Source: an uncultured Pirellulaceae bacterium (GTDB taxonomy: Bacteria > Planctomycetota > Planctomycetia > Pirellulales > Pirellulaceae). Taken from it: a stretch of DNA of 37,714 bases. The stretch covers positions 1-37,714 of the forward strand of contig CALDYR010000077.1 of NCBI GenBank assembly GCA_937944405.1, given 5' to 3'. The translations under genes and the position numbers were made by a program. Positions 25,709-33,442 of the stretch are shown here, piece by piece (the first letter of the stretch is position 1; every line of letters starts with the position of its first letter). The notes beneath the pieces were generated by a model. The model did not search any database. It worked only from the letters and a program-made list of their open reading frames with translations, and had not been told where the DNA came from.

Positions 25709-28147
25709 GTGGGGGTCGGGGACGGCGTCTTTAAGGAACTTGAGGGCGTGGTTGGCGCTGGTTCGGTGCCTTTCAAAAATGCGGTTTTTGAAGTAACAAT
25801 ACGATTATCTCGCCTGCAAACACGGTACTGCAACTTGGCTTCTTCACCCTCTCAAGCTCCCGTCATCACCCCCGACAGACCGAATTTTCTTGACCGCTGG
25901 GCGAGCGTTATTCTGATTGTGCTGCTGCTTTTGCTGCCGGTATTGATTTATGGAACGGTCAACGCGCTGCGGGTGAAATCTTCGGATTTGCGCCAATGGC
26001 TGCCTCAGAATTACGAGGAGTCAAAAATCTATGATCATTTTAAGCAACGATTTGGCGAAGACGAAATGATCGTCGCGAGCTGGGACGAGTGTAAGATCGA
26101 TAACCCTGATGTGCTCACCCTTGCGGAGCAATTGAAGAAGCTCACCGATGAACAAGGTCCGATTTTCAGCCGTGTCACCAGCGGCGCGGTGATCCGAAGT
26201 CAAATCATCAACGCAGGAGCCAGCCGCGCCCAAGCGATGCGCCGGTTACAAGGGTTGATGGTTGGCGAAGACGGCGAAACGACATGCATCATTGCGTTTC
26301 CCGAAGCCCGCACCGCCGACAGACGGAGGTGGTTGGTGGATCGTTTTTACGAAGTCGCCCAACAATCGTTGGGGCTCAACGCCGCAGATTTGCACTTGGG
26401 TGGCCCGACTGTTGACGGTGCCGCGATTGATACCGAAAGTCAAAAAGCACTCCGCCGTTATCTTGGGTTGAGTTTGCTGACGGTTTCTGTTTTGGCTTGG
26501 TATCGTTTGCGCGATCTCCCGCTGACGGGCTTGGTTCTGTTATTTTCGGGGGTCTGCGTCGCGTCTTCGTTAGCGGTTCTGTATTTCACCGGCGGGCAAA
26601 TGAATCTAACGATGGTCATGTTGCCAGCGTTGGTTTTTGTGTTGGGGGTTTCAGGATCCATCCACATGGTGAATTATTACCGCAAGGCAGCCGCCAAAGG
26701 TGCCCAACGGCATGCCGCTTTGGTCGCGATGCGCGATGGAAGTTTTCCCGTTTTACTGTCGTCGATTACCACCGCGATCGGGTTGGTGTCGCTCGCATCA
26801 AGCCAAATTAGACCCATTCAGAATTTTGGGATCTACAGCGCGTTGGGGGTTTTGATGTCGGTGCCGATCGTATTGTTAGCGATTCCCGCCACATTGCATC
26901 TGCTCAAAGGCCGCATCAGTCGGCGGTTTTCTACCGAAGGTGATTTGGAAAAACGCGAACGTGAGACTGGGGTTAGCCGATCCATGTCAATCTTGATCAA
27001 TTACGTGTGTCGCTATAACCAGCTGATTGTGATCCCGTCGCTGATTGCGTTGACGTTGTTAGGGACGGGCATTCTAAGTCTCCAAGCTTCGGTGAAGCTA
27101 CAAAATCGTTTCTCCTCCAAAGCTCAGATTATTCAAGACTATCAGTGGTTGGAATCCAACCTCGGGCCTTTGGTGCCGATGGAGATCATGCTTCACTTTC
27201 GCCCGGAGTCGGATTTGAGCCACTGGGAAGAAATGCAGATGGTGCAATCGATCGAGCACGCGGTGAAACAAACAACGGCGGTCAACGCGACCTGGTCCGC
27301 GGCAACGTTTGAACCGCCCGTTCGGCGCGGAAGTAGATTGCCAGATTTAATTCAACGTAAAGCCAAAATCGACTACTGGGAACGTGCGCTGCCAAAATTG
27401 GAGACCGCGAAACTGCTAAAACGTGAAGGCGATACGAGTTATTGGCGGATCAGCCTGCGAGTCGCGGCGCTGAACGACATTGACTACGGTTCGTTCCTTG
27501 AAACCGTCGAAAGTAACGTGGAAAATCAGCTGGAGTATCTGGGCCAACACGGAGTTTCGGCTGAGATTACCGGCGGCATTCCGCTGATTTATAAGGCGCA
27601 ACGCCAAATTCTTAGTGATCTTATGGTCAGTTTTGTAACGGCATTTGTGCTGATTACGATTGTGCTGATGTTTGTGTTGAGGAATGTGCGGGCGGCGTTC
27701 ATTGCCATGGTTCCCAATGTGTTTCCGCCGGTTGTCGTGTTTGGAACGATGGGATGGTTGGGGTATTCGATTGAGATCGGTTCTGTGATGACCGCCAGCG
27801 TTGCCTTGGGAGTGGCGGTTGATGACACGATTCATTTTTTGACATGGTTTCGACGCGGGACCAAAAACGGACTGTCTAGATACTCTTCGATCCGCTTCGC
27901 GTTTCAACATTGTGCCAAAGCGATGATTGACACGTCGCTGATATGCGGTCTGGGCGTGTGTCCGTTTTTGTTCAGTATTTTTATGCCGACCGCGAAGTTC
28001 GCCCTGATGATGGGGATTCTTTTATTGACGGCGTTGGTGGGCGATCTGTTTTTGTTGCCGGCGATTTTGGCGGGGCCAGCGGGAAAACTGTTCGCCAAAC
28101 GACGTTTTCACAAAAGCTGGCTGAAGAAACAGTCCCGAAAAAAGTAG
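25709..28147 (+). CDS. RND/MMPL-family membrane transporter
   Basis: Up to 812 residues. The start is uncertain: no ATG lies before the first membrane helix. GTG 25709 opens the frame, and TTG 25835 (residue 43) would give a tidier start before SPSQAP. Topology is that of the family: helix 1 at about 65-90 (WASVILIVLLLLLPVLIYG), a large periplasmic loop, a block of five or six helices (about 245-400, with MNLTMVMLPALVFVLGVSGSIHMVNYY), a repeat of helix plus loop (about 440-630) and a second helix block with GSVMTASVALGVAVDDTIHFLTWF, the conserved membrane Asp motif. It should export lipids or hydrophobic compounds using proton motive force. The two hydrolase-fold genes follow on the same strand 225 bases later. 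Confidence 0.85.
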   Translation: MGVGDGVFKELEGVVGAGSVPFKNAVFEVTIRLSRLQTRYCNLASSPSQAPVITPDRPNFLDRWASVILIVLLLLLPVLIYGTVNALRVKSSDLRQWLPQNYEESKIYDHFKQRFGEDEMIVASWDECKIDNPDVLTLAEQLKKLTDEQGPIFSRVTSGAVIRSQIINAGASRAQAMRRLQGLMVGEDGETTCIIAFPEARTADRRRWLVDRFYEVAQQSLGLNAADLHLGGPTVDGAAIDTESQKALRRYLGLSLLTVSVLAWYRLRDLPLTGLVLLFSGVCVASSLAVLYFTGGQMNLTMVMLPALVFVLGVSGSIHMVNYYRKAAAKGAQRHAALVAMRDGSFPVLLSSITTAIGLVSLASSQIRPIQNFGIYSALGVLMSVPIVLLAIPATLHLLKGRISRRFSTEGDLEKRERETGVSRSMSILINYVCRYNQLIVIPSLIALTLLGTGILSLQASVKLQNRFSSKAQIIQDYQWLESNLGPLVPMEIMLHFRPESDLSHWEEMQMVQSIEHAVKQTTAVNATWSAATFEPPVRRGSRLPDLIQRKAKIDYWERALPKLETAKLLKREGDTSYWRISLRVAALNDIDYGSFLETVESNVENQLEYLGQHGVSAEITGGIPLIYKAQRQILSDLMVSFVTAFVLITIVLMFVLRNVRAAFIAMVPNVFPPVVVFGTMGWLGYSIEIGSVMTASVALGVAVDDTIHFLTWFRRGTKNGLSRYSSIRFAFQHCAKAMIDTSLICGLGVCPFLFSIFMPTAKFALMMGILLLTALVGDLFLLPAILAGPAGKLFAKRRFHKSWLKKQSRKK

Positions 28148-28152
28148 GGCGT

Positions 28153-28187
28153 CGCGTTCAAAAACGTTAAGGCACGAATTGAACGCG
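28153..28187. repeat. Inverted repeat after the transporter gene
   Basis: CGCGTTCAA (28153-28161) pairs with TTGAACGCG (28179-28187) over a 17-base loop, directly after the transporter stop. No T-run follows, so termination is only possible. Confidence 0.6.
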
Positions 28188-28372
28188 AGGGCGAAAAGTA
28201 AGCAGTTAGGCACCACGGGAACGTTGGGACGCTTGAAAATTCGTTGCGACTGATTTAACCCGCCTTTTTGCCAAGGTCCCTTATTTTCGACGTATATTGC
28301 ATAAGCTCGTTGTTGTGCGAGTGCTGATGTTATATCGAATTCACCTTTTGCCTTAAACGTATCACGAATTTC

Positions 28373-29257
28373 ATGACACCATTTTTCTTTGGATCCAAGC
28401 AACAGCTATTGGGCATGCTACACCATGCGCGCGGTCGAAAAGCGGGTGCTCATCGGACCGTTGTCATCTGTCCACCGATCGGGCATGAATACATTCGCAG
28501 TCACTGGTGCTTGCGTCTACTGGCTCGCCAACTAACACGCAAAGGCATCAATGTTTTGCGGTTTGATTACCGTGGCATTGGCGATTCGGCAGGCACCAAC
28601 CAACAAACCACTGCGCTCGACCAGTGGCATCAAGACGTTCATACTGCGATTGATTGCGCGTGCACGAAGACCGGCTGTCGCAACGTGATGTTGCTTGGCT
28701 TGCGATACGGTGGAACAATCGCTTCGGCGGTAGCGAGCCAGTCAGATAAAGTGAGTTCCTTGGTTTTGTGGGAACCCGTGATCGACCCTGTGCAGTATCT
28801 GCGGTCCCTACGAGCGATACACAAACAGATGATTGACCTGTGGGCCTGCAGAATAAAAACACTCAAGGATGAAACCCATGAAGAAATTTTAGGGTCAATC
28901 TACAACCGTGGCTTGCTTGCCGAAATTGAAAACACTGGACTTGATTTGGATTCCATTGACCAACCTCAATTTATTGTGGATTCCTATGATCGGCGGGGGA
29001 GGTATACGACCAATGAAATGCAACGGTTCATGCCAACCGATGACGAGGATTCTTGGTCGGTTTTGAAAATGCTTGAGACCGGCTGGTTGAGGGCGTCGAC
29101 GAGCCGTCAAATCGTTTTAATGGCCGACGAAATGTTTCGTCGGTTGGAGCAGTTTGAACAACTTGGTCCGTATTCCGTTGGTCCTTTAGATTCCCCGTCA
29201 CCGATGATGCCTGTCAGCACCGATGCATTTGCGCCGGCATCGCGCGCGGTGAACTAA
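28373..29257 (+). CDS. Alpha/beta-hydrolase-fold protein with Arg at the nucleophile position
   Basis: A 294-residue protein. The fold is clear: VVICPPIGHEYIRSHWCLRLLARQLTRKGINVLRFDYRGIGDSAG, then NVMLLGLRYGGTIASAVA. The nucleophile elbow G-x-S-x-G reads G-L-R111-Y-G, so no Ser or Cys is available. That resembles the hydr2 type of hydrolase linked to exosortase-A polysaccharide systems, whose elbow also reads GLRLG. The C-terminal part (about 160-294) has no obvious catalytic His. It probably does not act as an ordinary esterase. A second hydrolase-fold gene starts 30 bases downstream, an arrangement also seen for the hydr1/hydr2 pair. No exosortase or PEP-CTERM protein is visible in this window. 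Confidence 0.8.
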   Translation: MTPFFFGSKQQLLGMLHHARGRKAGAHRTVVICPPIGHEYIRSHWCLRLLARQLTRKGINVLRFDYRGIGDSAGTNQQTTALDQWHQDVHTAIDCACTKTGCRNVMLLGLRYGGTIASAVASQSDKVSSLVLWEPVIDPVQYLRSLRAIHKQMIDLWACRIKTLKDETHEEILGSIYNRGLLAEIENTGLDLDSIDQPQFIVDSYDRRGRYTTNEMQRFMPTDDEDSWSVLKMLETGWLRASTSRQIVLMADEMFRRLEQFEQLGPYSVGPLDSPSPMMPVSTDAFAPASRAVN

Positions 29258-29287
29258 AAATACTTTTTTTCGTTGGTAAATGGTTTT

Positions 29288-30160
29288 ATGCAAGAATCAA
29301 TCATTCAATTCGGCCCCCAAAATGGATTGTTGGGAATACTTACGACGCCCAATGAATCGGTGATGGTTGCCGGTGCGCCGATCGCGGTTATCATCAATGC
29401 GGGCATTGTTCATCGTATCGGCCCCTTCGGGCTTCACGTAAATTTGGCGCGGCAATTGGCGTCGGCAGGTTACCGCACGTTGCGTCTCGACCTTTCTGGA
29501 TTAGGCGACAGCCTACCGCGCACCGAAAAATTGGGCGGTGACAACAGGGCGGCATTGGACGTTAGCGACGCGTTGGAGCATCTCACAACGCACTTTGGCG
29601 CGGATCGGTTTGTGATGCTTGGACTTTGCAGCGGCGCATTTAATGCTCATCATATCGCGCTCAACGATTCTCGAATTGTCGGTGCTGTTTTTATAGACGG
29701 CATTGTTTTCAGAACGATGGGGTACTTCTGGCGACATACCGTAGGTCGATTATTCACCCCCCGTTTCTACCGTAACGCGATCAAACGGCGGAGAATCTTA
29801 AAGCCTAAACCCTATGGTCGTGAAGACGCTGGCGTGGAATTGTTGGAGAGTGAATTCTTTTTTGCCGACGACATTGGCAAGGACAAAATCGCTGACGATT
29901 TGAAGGCCATGCTAAAACGCGATGTCTCAATGCTGTTTATCTACACCGATGGCTACGACGACGTTTGCGGCCGAAAGCAATTTCGCGAAATGTACGGGAT
30001 CCCCCCCAGCGACCAACTTCAAGTCGAATACTTTGAGAAAAGCGAACACACTTTTCGCGTCGTCGAAAATCGCAATGTCGCTTGCAAACGCATCGTAGAC
30101 TGGTATCGAGAACGCTACTCTGCCGCAAGCTGCGAAGCGTTTGAAGAAGCGACCGTTTGA
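29288..30160 (+). CDS. Alpha/beta-hydrolase-fold protein with Cys at the nucleophile position
   Basis: A 290-residue protein from ATG 29288 (the TTG at 29273 is weaker). Sequence marks: IAVIINAGIVHRIGPFGLHVNLARQLASAGYRTLRLDLSGLGDS, and an elbow reading G-L-C114-S-G in GLCSGAFNAHHIAL. Cys replaces the usual Ser, as in dienelactone hydrolases, and Ser115 follows it. Likely catalytic partners are Asp in FIYTDGYDD and His in KSEHTFRVVENR. This is the type expected of hydr1 in exosortase-A-linked loci, and it pairs with the Arg-type protein just upstream. The last codons lie in a 16-base tandem repeat, so the C-terminus (EEATV) may vary between strains. Substrate unknown; an acyl- or thioester-processing role is a guess. 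Confidence 0.82.
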   Translation: MQESIIQFGPQNGLLGILTTPNESVMVAGAPIAVIINAGIVHRIGPFGLHVNLARQLASAGYRTLRLDLSGLGDSLPRTEKLGGDNRAALDVSDALEHLTTHFGADRFVMLGLCSGAFNAHHIALNDSRIVGAVFIDGIVFRTMGYFWRHTVGRLFTPRFYRNAIKRRRILKPKPYGREDAGVELLESEFFFADDIGKDKIADDLKAMLKRDVSMLFIYTDGYDDVCGRKQFREMYGIPPSDQLQVEYFEKSEHTFRVVENRNVACKRIVDWYRERYSAASCEAFEEATV

Positions 30161-30196
30161 AGAAGCCATCGTTTGAAGAAGCCATCGTTTGAAGAA
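30139..30196. repeat. Tandem repeat, 16-base unit, about 3.6 copies, spanning a stop codon
   Basis: GTTTGAAGAAGCGACC (30139-30154), GTTTGAAGAAGCCATC (30155-30170), the same again (30171-30186), then GTTTGAAGAA (30187-30196). The stop codon of the hydrolase gene (30158-30160) lies in the second copy. The unit length is not a multiple of three, so each copy is read in a different frame. Confidence 0.92.
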
Positions 30197-30265
30197 AATG
30201 AAAATGTAAGAAGGCCGTTGTTCGCCAAACGAGTGTCGCGCGTTTGCGTTTTCTCAGTGGGGCCT

Positions 30266-31189
30266 TCAATCAGAATCTACGCGCGTTGCCAGCGCCGCGA
30301 AAACGGGAGCCGCCTTTTCGCTTAGGTCGATGCCATTGTTGAAAAGTTCGCAAACGCCGTGGGGTAAATTGTCTTTCAGCTTTTGCCAGCGTTCGCCGTC
30401 CATCGGGCGGTCCTTGAGTTCTCGAATGAATACCGCTGCCACGCAGTGCGGGTTTTTTCGGCAGATCTTCCGGTAGATCTCTAAATCCTTTTCACCAGAG
30501 TCTCCAATCAGAATATAACGTCTCAGCGGCAGGTTTTTGATTAACCGTTGAATCGCGACGCGTTTTCCCTGCCGGCGGATGATTACTTTTTTTAGCAACT
30601 GGTCGCGGAGTCGAAAATTCCGCAGGTGCATGGTGCCCACGGGAAACTGATGTACAGATTTCAATTCGTCCAAAGAAGTAAACAGTTGCCATGGGCTGGA
30701 GGAGACATAGTGAAAACAGGTGCCGGCTTCCGCCCATCGCCGATAGGTTTCCGCCATGCCTTGGACCGATTCAAACTCGCGCAGAAACGTGTTATTGAGC
30801 AGTTCACGGCGATTGGTGACCGACGATTCTTTGATGGTGTCATCGATGTCAGAGATAACGCTGACGCCGTTGCTGGGCAGTAAATGTATTTGGCTGGAAG
30901 ACTGGGCGTCGCAATGACACACATTCAACTGAAAAGGGATGGGATTGGATTTCCCGTGGCGCGATTGTAGCGTTTGGATTAAATCGGAATCAATGGTCAG
31001 CCATTCTTGAAACCTACCGTTGCGTTTTGTTTTGCGTTTGAGGGCAATCTTTTGATCGCCCAATTCGACGGCGACTCTTTCTTTGGTATCGCATTCGGCC
31101 ATAAAAGGCGTAATGCGATTGAGAAACGTTTCGCATTCAAGTTGCTCGGGCGAAGCTTGCATGACGCCGCCGAGCATACGGATCAGCAT
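30266..31189 (-). CDS. App1/DUF2183-family HAD-like phosphatase, 5' end unclear
   Basis: From ATG 31189 it gives 307 residues. VSVISDIDDTIKESSV carries the HAD-like DxDxT motif (Asp114, Asp116). FHYVSSSPWQLFTSLDEL and RRYILIGDSGEKDLEIYRKI follow, as in App1 phosphatidate phosphatases, where GDSGxxD completes the active site. It should dephosphorylate phosphatidate or a similar lipid phosphate. The same frame stays open upstream for 61 codons to a TAG at 31375-31373. That stretch translates as family-like N-terminal sequence: STVHVKAYPGYGLRSATGQWKIYVSG, then IVWHGP and NRRQKMLIRMLGGVM. It has no ATG, GTG or TTG. Thus either initiation uses a rare codon or the gene lost its 5' end. Confidence 0.85.
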   Translation of the reverse strand: MLIRMLGGVMQASPEQLECETFLNRITPFMAECDTKERVAVELGDQKIALKRKTKRNGRFQEWLTIDSDLIQTLQSRHGKSNPIPFQLNVCHCDAQSSSQIHLLPSNGVSVISDIDDTIKESSVTNRRELLNNTFLREFESVQGMAETYRRWAEAGTCFHYVSSSPWQLFTSLDELKSVHQFPVGTMHLRNFRLRDQLLKKVIIRRQGKRVAIQRLIKNLPLRRYILIGDSGEKDLEIYRKICRKNPHCVAAVFIRELKDRPMDGERWQKLKDNLPHGVCELFNNGIDLSEKAAPVFAALATRVDSD

Positions 31190-31422
31190 CTTCTGTCGTC
31201 GGTTGAAAACGACAGGCCCATGCCAAACGATCCCCGAAACGTAAATTTTCCATTGCCCGGTCGCCGAGCGCAGACCGTATCCTGGATACGCTTTGACGTG
31301 GACCGTCGAGTTGTTTAGTTCAGTAGCGATGGTGCGATTATTCGAGAAAGGAGAGCATTTTCGACCGGTGAACTAAAAAAGCGGTTCTTCCGGGAGTTTA
31401 GTGGGGGCCGTTTATCGTAGTA

Positions 31423-31445
31423 GGATTCGCCAGAATTTTAAGTTG
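31423..31445 (+). repeat. Copy of a dispersed intergenic motif
   Basis: GGATTCGCCAGAATTTTAAG, continuing to 31445, matches 18317-18339 at 20 of 23 positions. It lies between the App1 gene and the DUF1598 gene. The core CGCCAGAATT also occurs at 12513-12527 (reverse) and 18463-18476. Confidence 0.65.
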
Positions 31446-31593
31446 GTTCTTGAAAGGGAGTTCTGGTGCATCGCGTTAACGTCAAAAGAACTGACAAACC
31501 AGAGGCCGGTTTGGAGCGACTCAATTCTCTGACTGGAAGGGTCGATTTTAACGGTTTTTGCCAAAGTTGTATAATCGCTTTGTTGTGAACACG

Positions 31594-31619
31594 AAAAAAG
31601 GCGACCCGGAAGCCGCCTT
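31594..31619 (-). terminator. Intrinsic terminator of the DUF1598 gene
   Basis: On the minus strand AAGGCG (31619-31614), a 10-base loop and CGCCTT (31603-31598) run into six T. It lies about 55 bases after the stop at 31673. Confidence 0.8.
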
Positions 31620-31672
31620 GGGAATTTCGTTTTTTTTAAGCCCCTGACTGTCATCAGCACCAGCGACTTTCT

Positions 31673-33088
31673 TTAGTCCCACCACCATTGATCGTCCGCG
31701 AGATCATCGAAAATGATGCCGTCTTTTAGTTCGTTGATTTTGCCTTCTGAGTCGATCTTGACCACGTCAGAATTTAACGCCAATCGCGGTTGGATGTTAA
31801 CACCACCGCCGATGGGTGTCATGATCGCACCGCCTTTGACGACGACATTGACCACGGGATCTACCTTTGTCGGGGCGTTGGCGTGCTCCACCGATGCGAC
31901 TGATTCATCGCCAAACGTTTCCATGCTCCATTGGGCGGCTTGATAGATTCCCATTTTTTGGATGTAGGCTGCCGCGATTGACATGTCGATTAAGTTACGC
32001 AGTTCGGCGTACAGGGGACGGACTTTCGCCAAATTCTCGTAGGCCTTGGTAAATGACGTTGTGAATTTGCGGCTGGCCTTGTTGGCCGAACCGGTACGCT
32101 TTCGTTGGCCTTGGTTTGAAACCGTTTCGTCTTCGCCTACCAGTTCGACGCCCGAACCAGAAAGCTGCATCGCGTATTTGTCTTCTGAAAGGGACACGCT
32201 TTGGTAATTGGGTTGGAAATACCAGCGCTGCAGTCGATTACCAGATCGCAGTGTCGCCGCTTCAATGAAACTGGTGATGTTGACAGGAGGTTGCTCCAGA
32301 CCAATCCCGATCAGCTTCATGTTGTAATCGGCTTCGACTAATACCTGCGCGAAGTGAGTTTTAGGGGAAACGCCGGTGATGGTGATCGTTTGATGGCCCA
32401 AGGCTTCACGGAAAAGGTTGGCGATGTCGAACCGTTGGTTAAGGGTAACGGCTCCGAGGTTGCGTTGGGCGTGGGCCATACGTTTGAGACCTTCTTGCGT
32501 GGGGTCAATCGAAACGGCGATCAAAGGAGTTTTTGCGCCGCCCGGAGAGAAGGCTCTTAGGGCCACGATGAGGTCTTGGAGTTGAAGCGTCGCGCTTCCT
32601 GTTTCCATTCCCACAACTCGGTTTTCAGCGGTTCGGAAATACCCTTCGGCAGGGCCAGCGATCACGATGTCTTGTGTTTCGGGATAGTAAAAAACGTGCG
32701 ATAGCCGAGTCATACCGGCCAGGTACTGCATGTTTTCTGGAATCTCTTTCCCAGAATCTAACAACGTTTTTACTTGTTGTTCCAAGCGTCGAAGAGAAAT
32801 CTTGCGAAGTGTGCTGGGCTTTTGGAGATCCTGATCAACAATGCTGCGTGCGGCCTTCAACCGCTCCATTGTCAAACGTCCGGTCCGATCGGTCAGAGAA
32901 CGGGCCGATAGAACACCATCAGCATCGATTTGAATACCACCGGTGCCTGTGCCACCGTCGACAGGTGGGAGAGGACCACCACCGCCTCCACCTCCGCCTC
33001 CGCCTCCGCCTCCACCGGTTTGAGCCCAAAGAGGTTGAGCGATTAAACAAACCGCTGCCATGAGGATGGCTGCCCGAAAATGATTCAT
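31673..33088 (-). CDS. Secreted DUF1598-type protein with poly-glycine tract
   Basis: A 471-residue protein from ATG 33088; ATG 33100 would add four residues. The signal peptide is MNHFRAAILMAAVCLIAQPL with cleavage after WAQ. Directly afterwards comes a run of 14 Gly, then PLPPVDGGTGTGG. The main domain (about 90-440) has a pattern known from planctomycete DUF1598 proteins: LRKISLRRLEQQV, MQYLAGMTRLSHVFYYPETQDIVIAGPAEG, LAVSIDPTQEGLKRMA, VLVEADYNMKLIGIGLE and RWYFQPNYQSVSLSEDKYAMQLSG. A conserved Trp-rich end reads DQWWWD. No enzyme activity is known for the family. It stands alone and ends at the terminator at 31594. Confidence 0.8.
   Translation of the reverse strand: MNHFRAAILMAAVCLIAQPLWAQTGGGGGGGGGGGGGGPLPPVDGGTGTGGIQIDADGVLSARSLTDRTGRLTMERLKAARSIVDQDLQKPSTLRKISLRRLEQQVKTLLDSGKEIPENMQYLAGMTRLSHVFYYPETQDIVIAGPAEGYFRTAENRVVGMETGSATLQLQDLIVALRAFSPGGAKTPLIAVSIDPTQEGLKRMAHAQRNLGAVTLNQRFDIANLFREALGHQTITITGVSPKTHFAQVLVEADYNMKLIGIGLEQPPVNITSFIEAATLRSGNRLQRWYFQPNYQSVSLSEDKYAMQLSGSGVELVGEDETVSNQGQRKRTGSANKASRKFTTSFTKAYENLAKVRPLYAELRNLIDMSIAAAYIQKMGIYQAAQWSMETFGDESVASVEHANAPTKVDPVVNVVVKGGAIMTPIGGGVNIQPRLALNSDVVKIDSEGKINELKDGIIFDDLADDQWWWD
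32950..33022. repeat. GC-rich triplet/hexamer repeat encoding poly-glycine
   Basis: Runs of CCACCGCCTCC and CCTCCG repeated on the plus strand encode the 14-Gly tract of the secreted protein. Being a triplet repeat, it can change length without breaking the frame. Confidence 0.8.
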
Positions 33089-33442
33089 GTGGCCACGCAT
33101 TATAAATTCTCTCCGTTGTTCCGCTAAATAGTCGGCTGGTTCCTCGGTCGCTTAAGAGGCACCGAAAGTTATCTTCGATTTTTTCGTTCCCGCAGACCAG
33201 TTAAACTGGGGTTTGTGTCGGTGCTGGGGCAATAGGTACTTCCATTGTAATAATAATCGCCATATTACCGCTGAGCAACAAAATCTTAGGTTTATGTCGA
33301 TTACCGAAGCGCCGCGGTGTACCGGCGGATGAAAATGCCGCTTTTTACGTTTATTCGCCGGTCCAGCGTGAGCCGTTATTTCGCTTACTAAGGCCCACTC
33401 CCCACGCACATTGACCGACCAAAACCCGCTGTGATGCGTACT
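33089..33442. other. Intergenic region
   Basis: About 350 bases between the DUF1598 gene (whose promoter should lie near its right-hand start at 33088) and the end of the formyltransferase gene. Open frames here show no credible protein. No repeat or strong hairpin seen. Confidence 0.4.
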
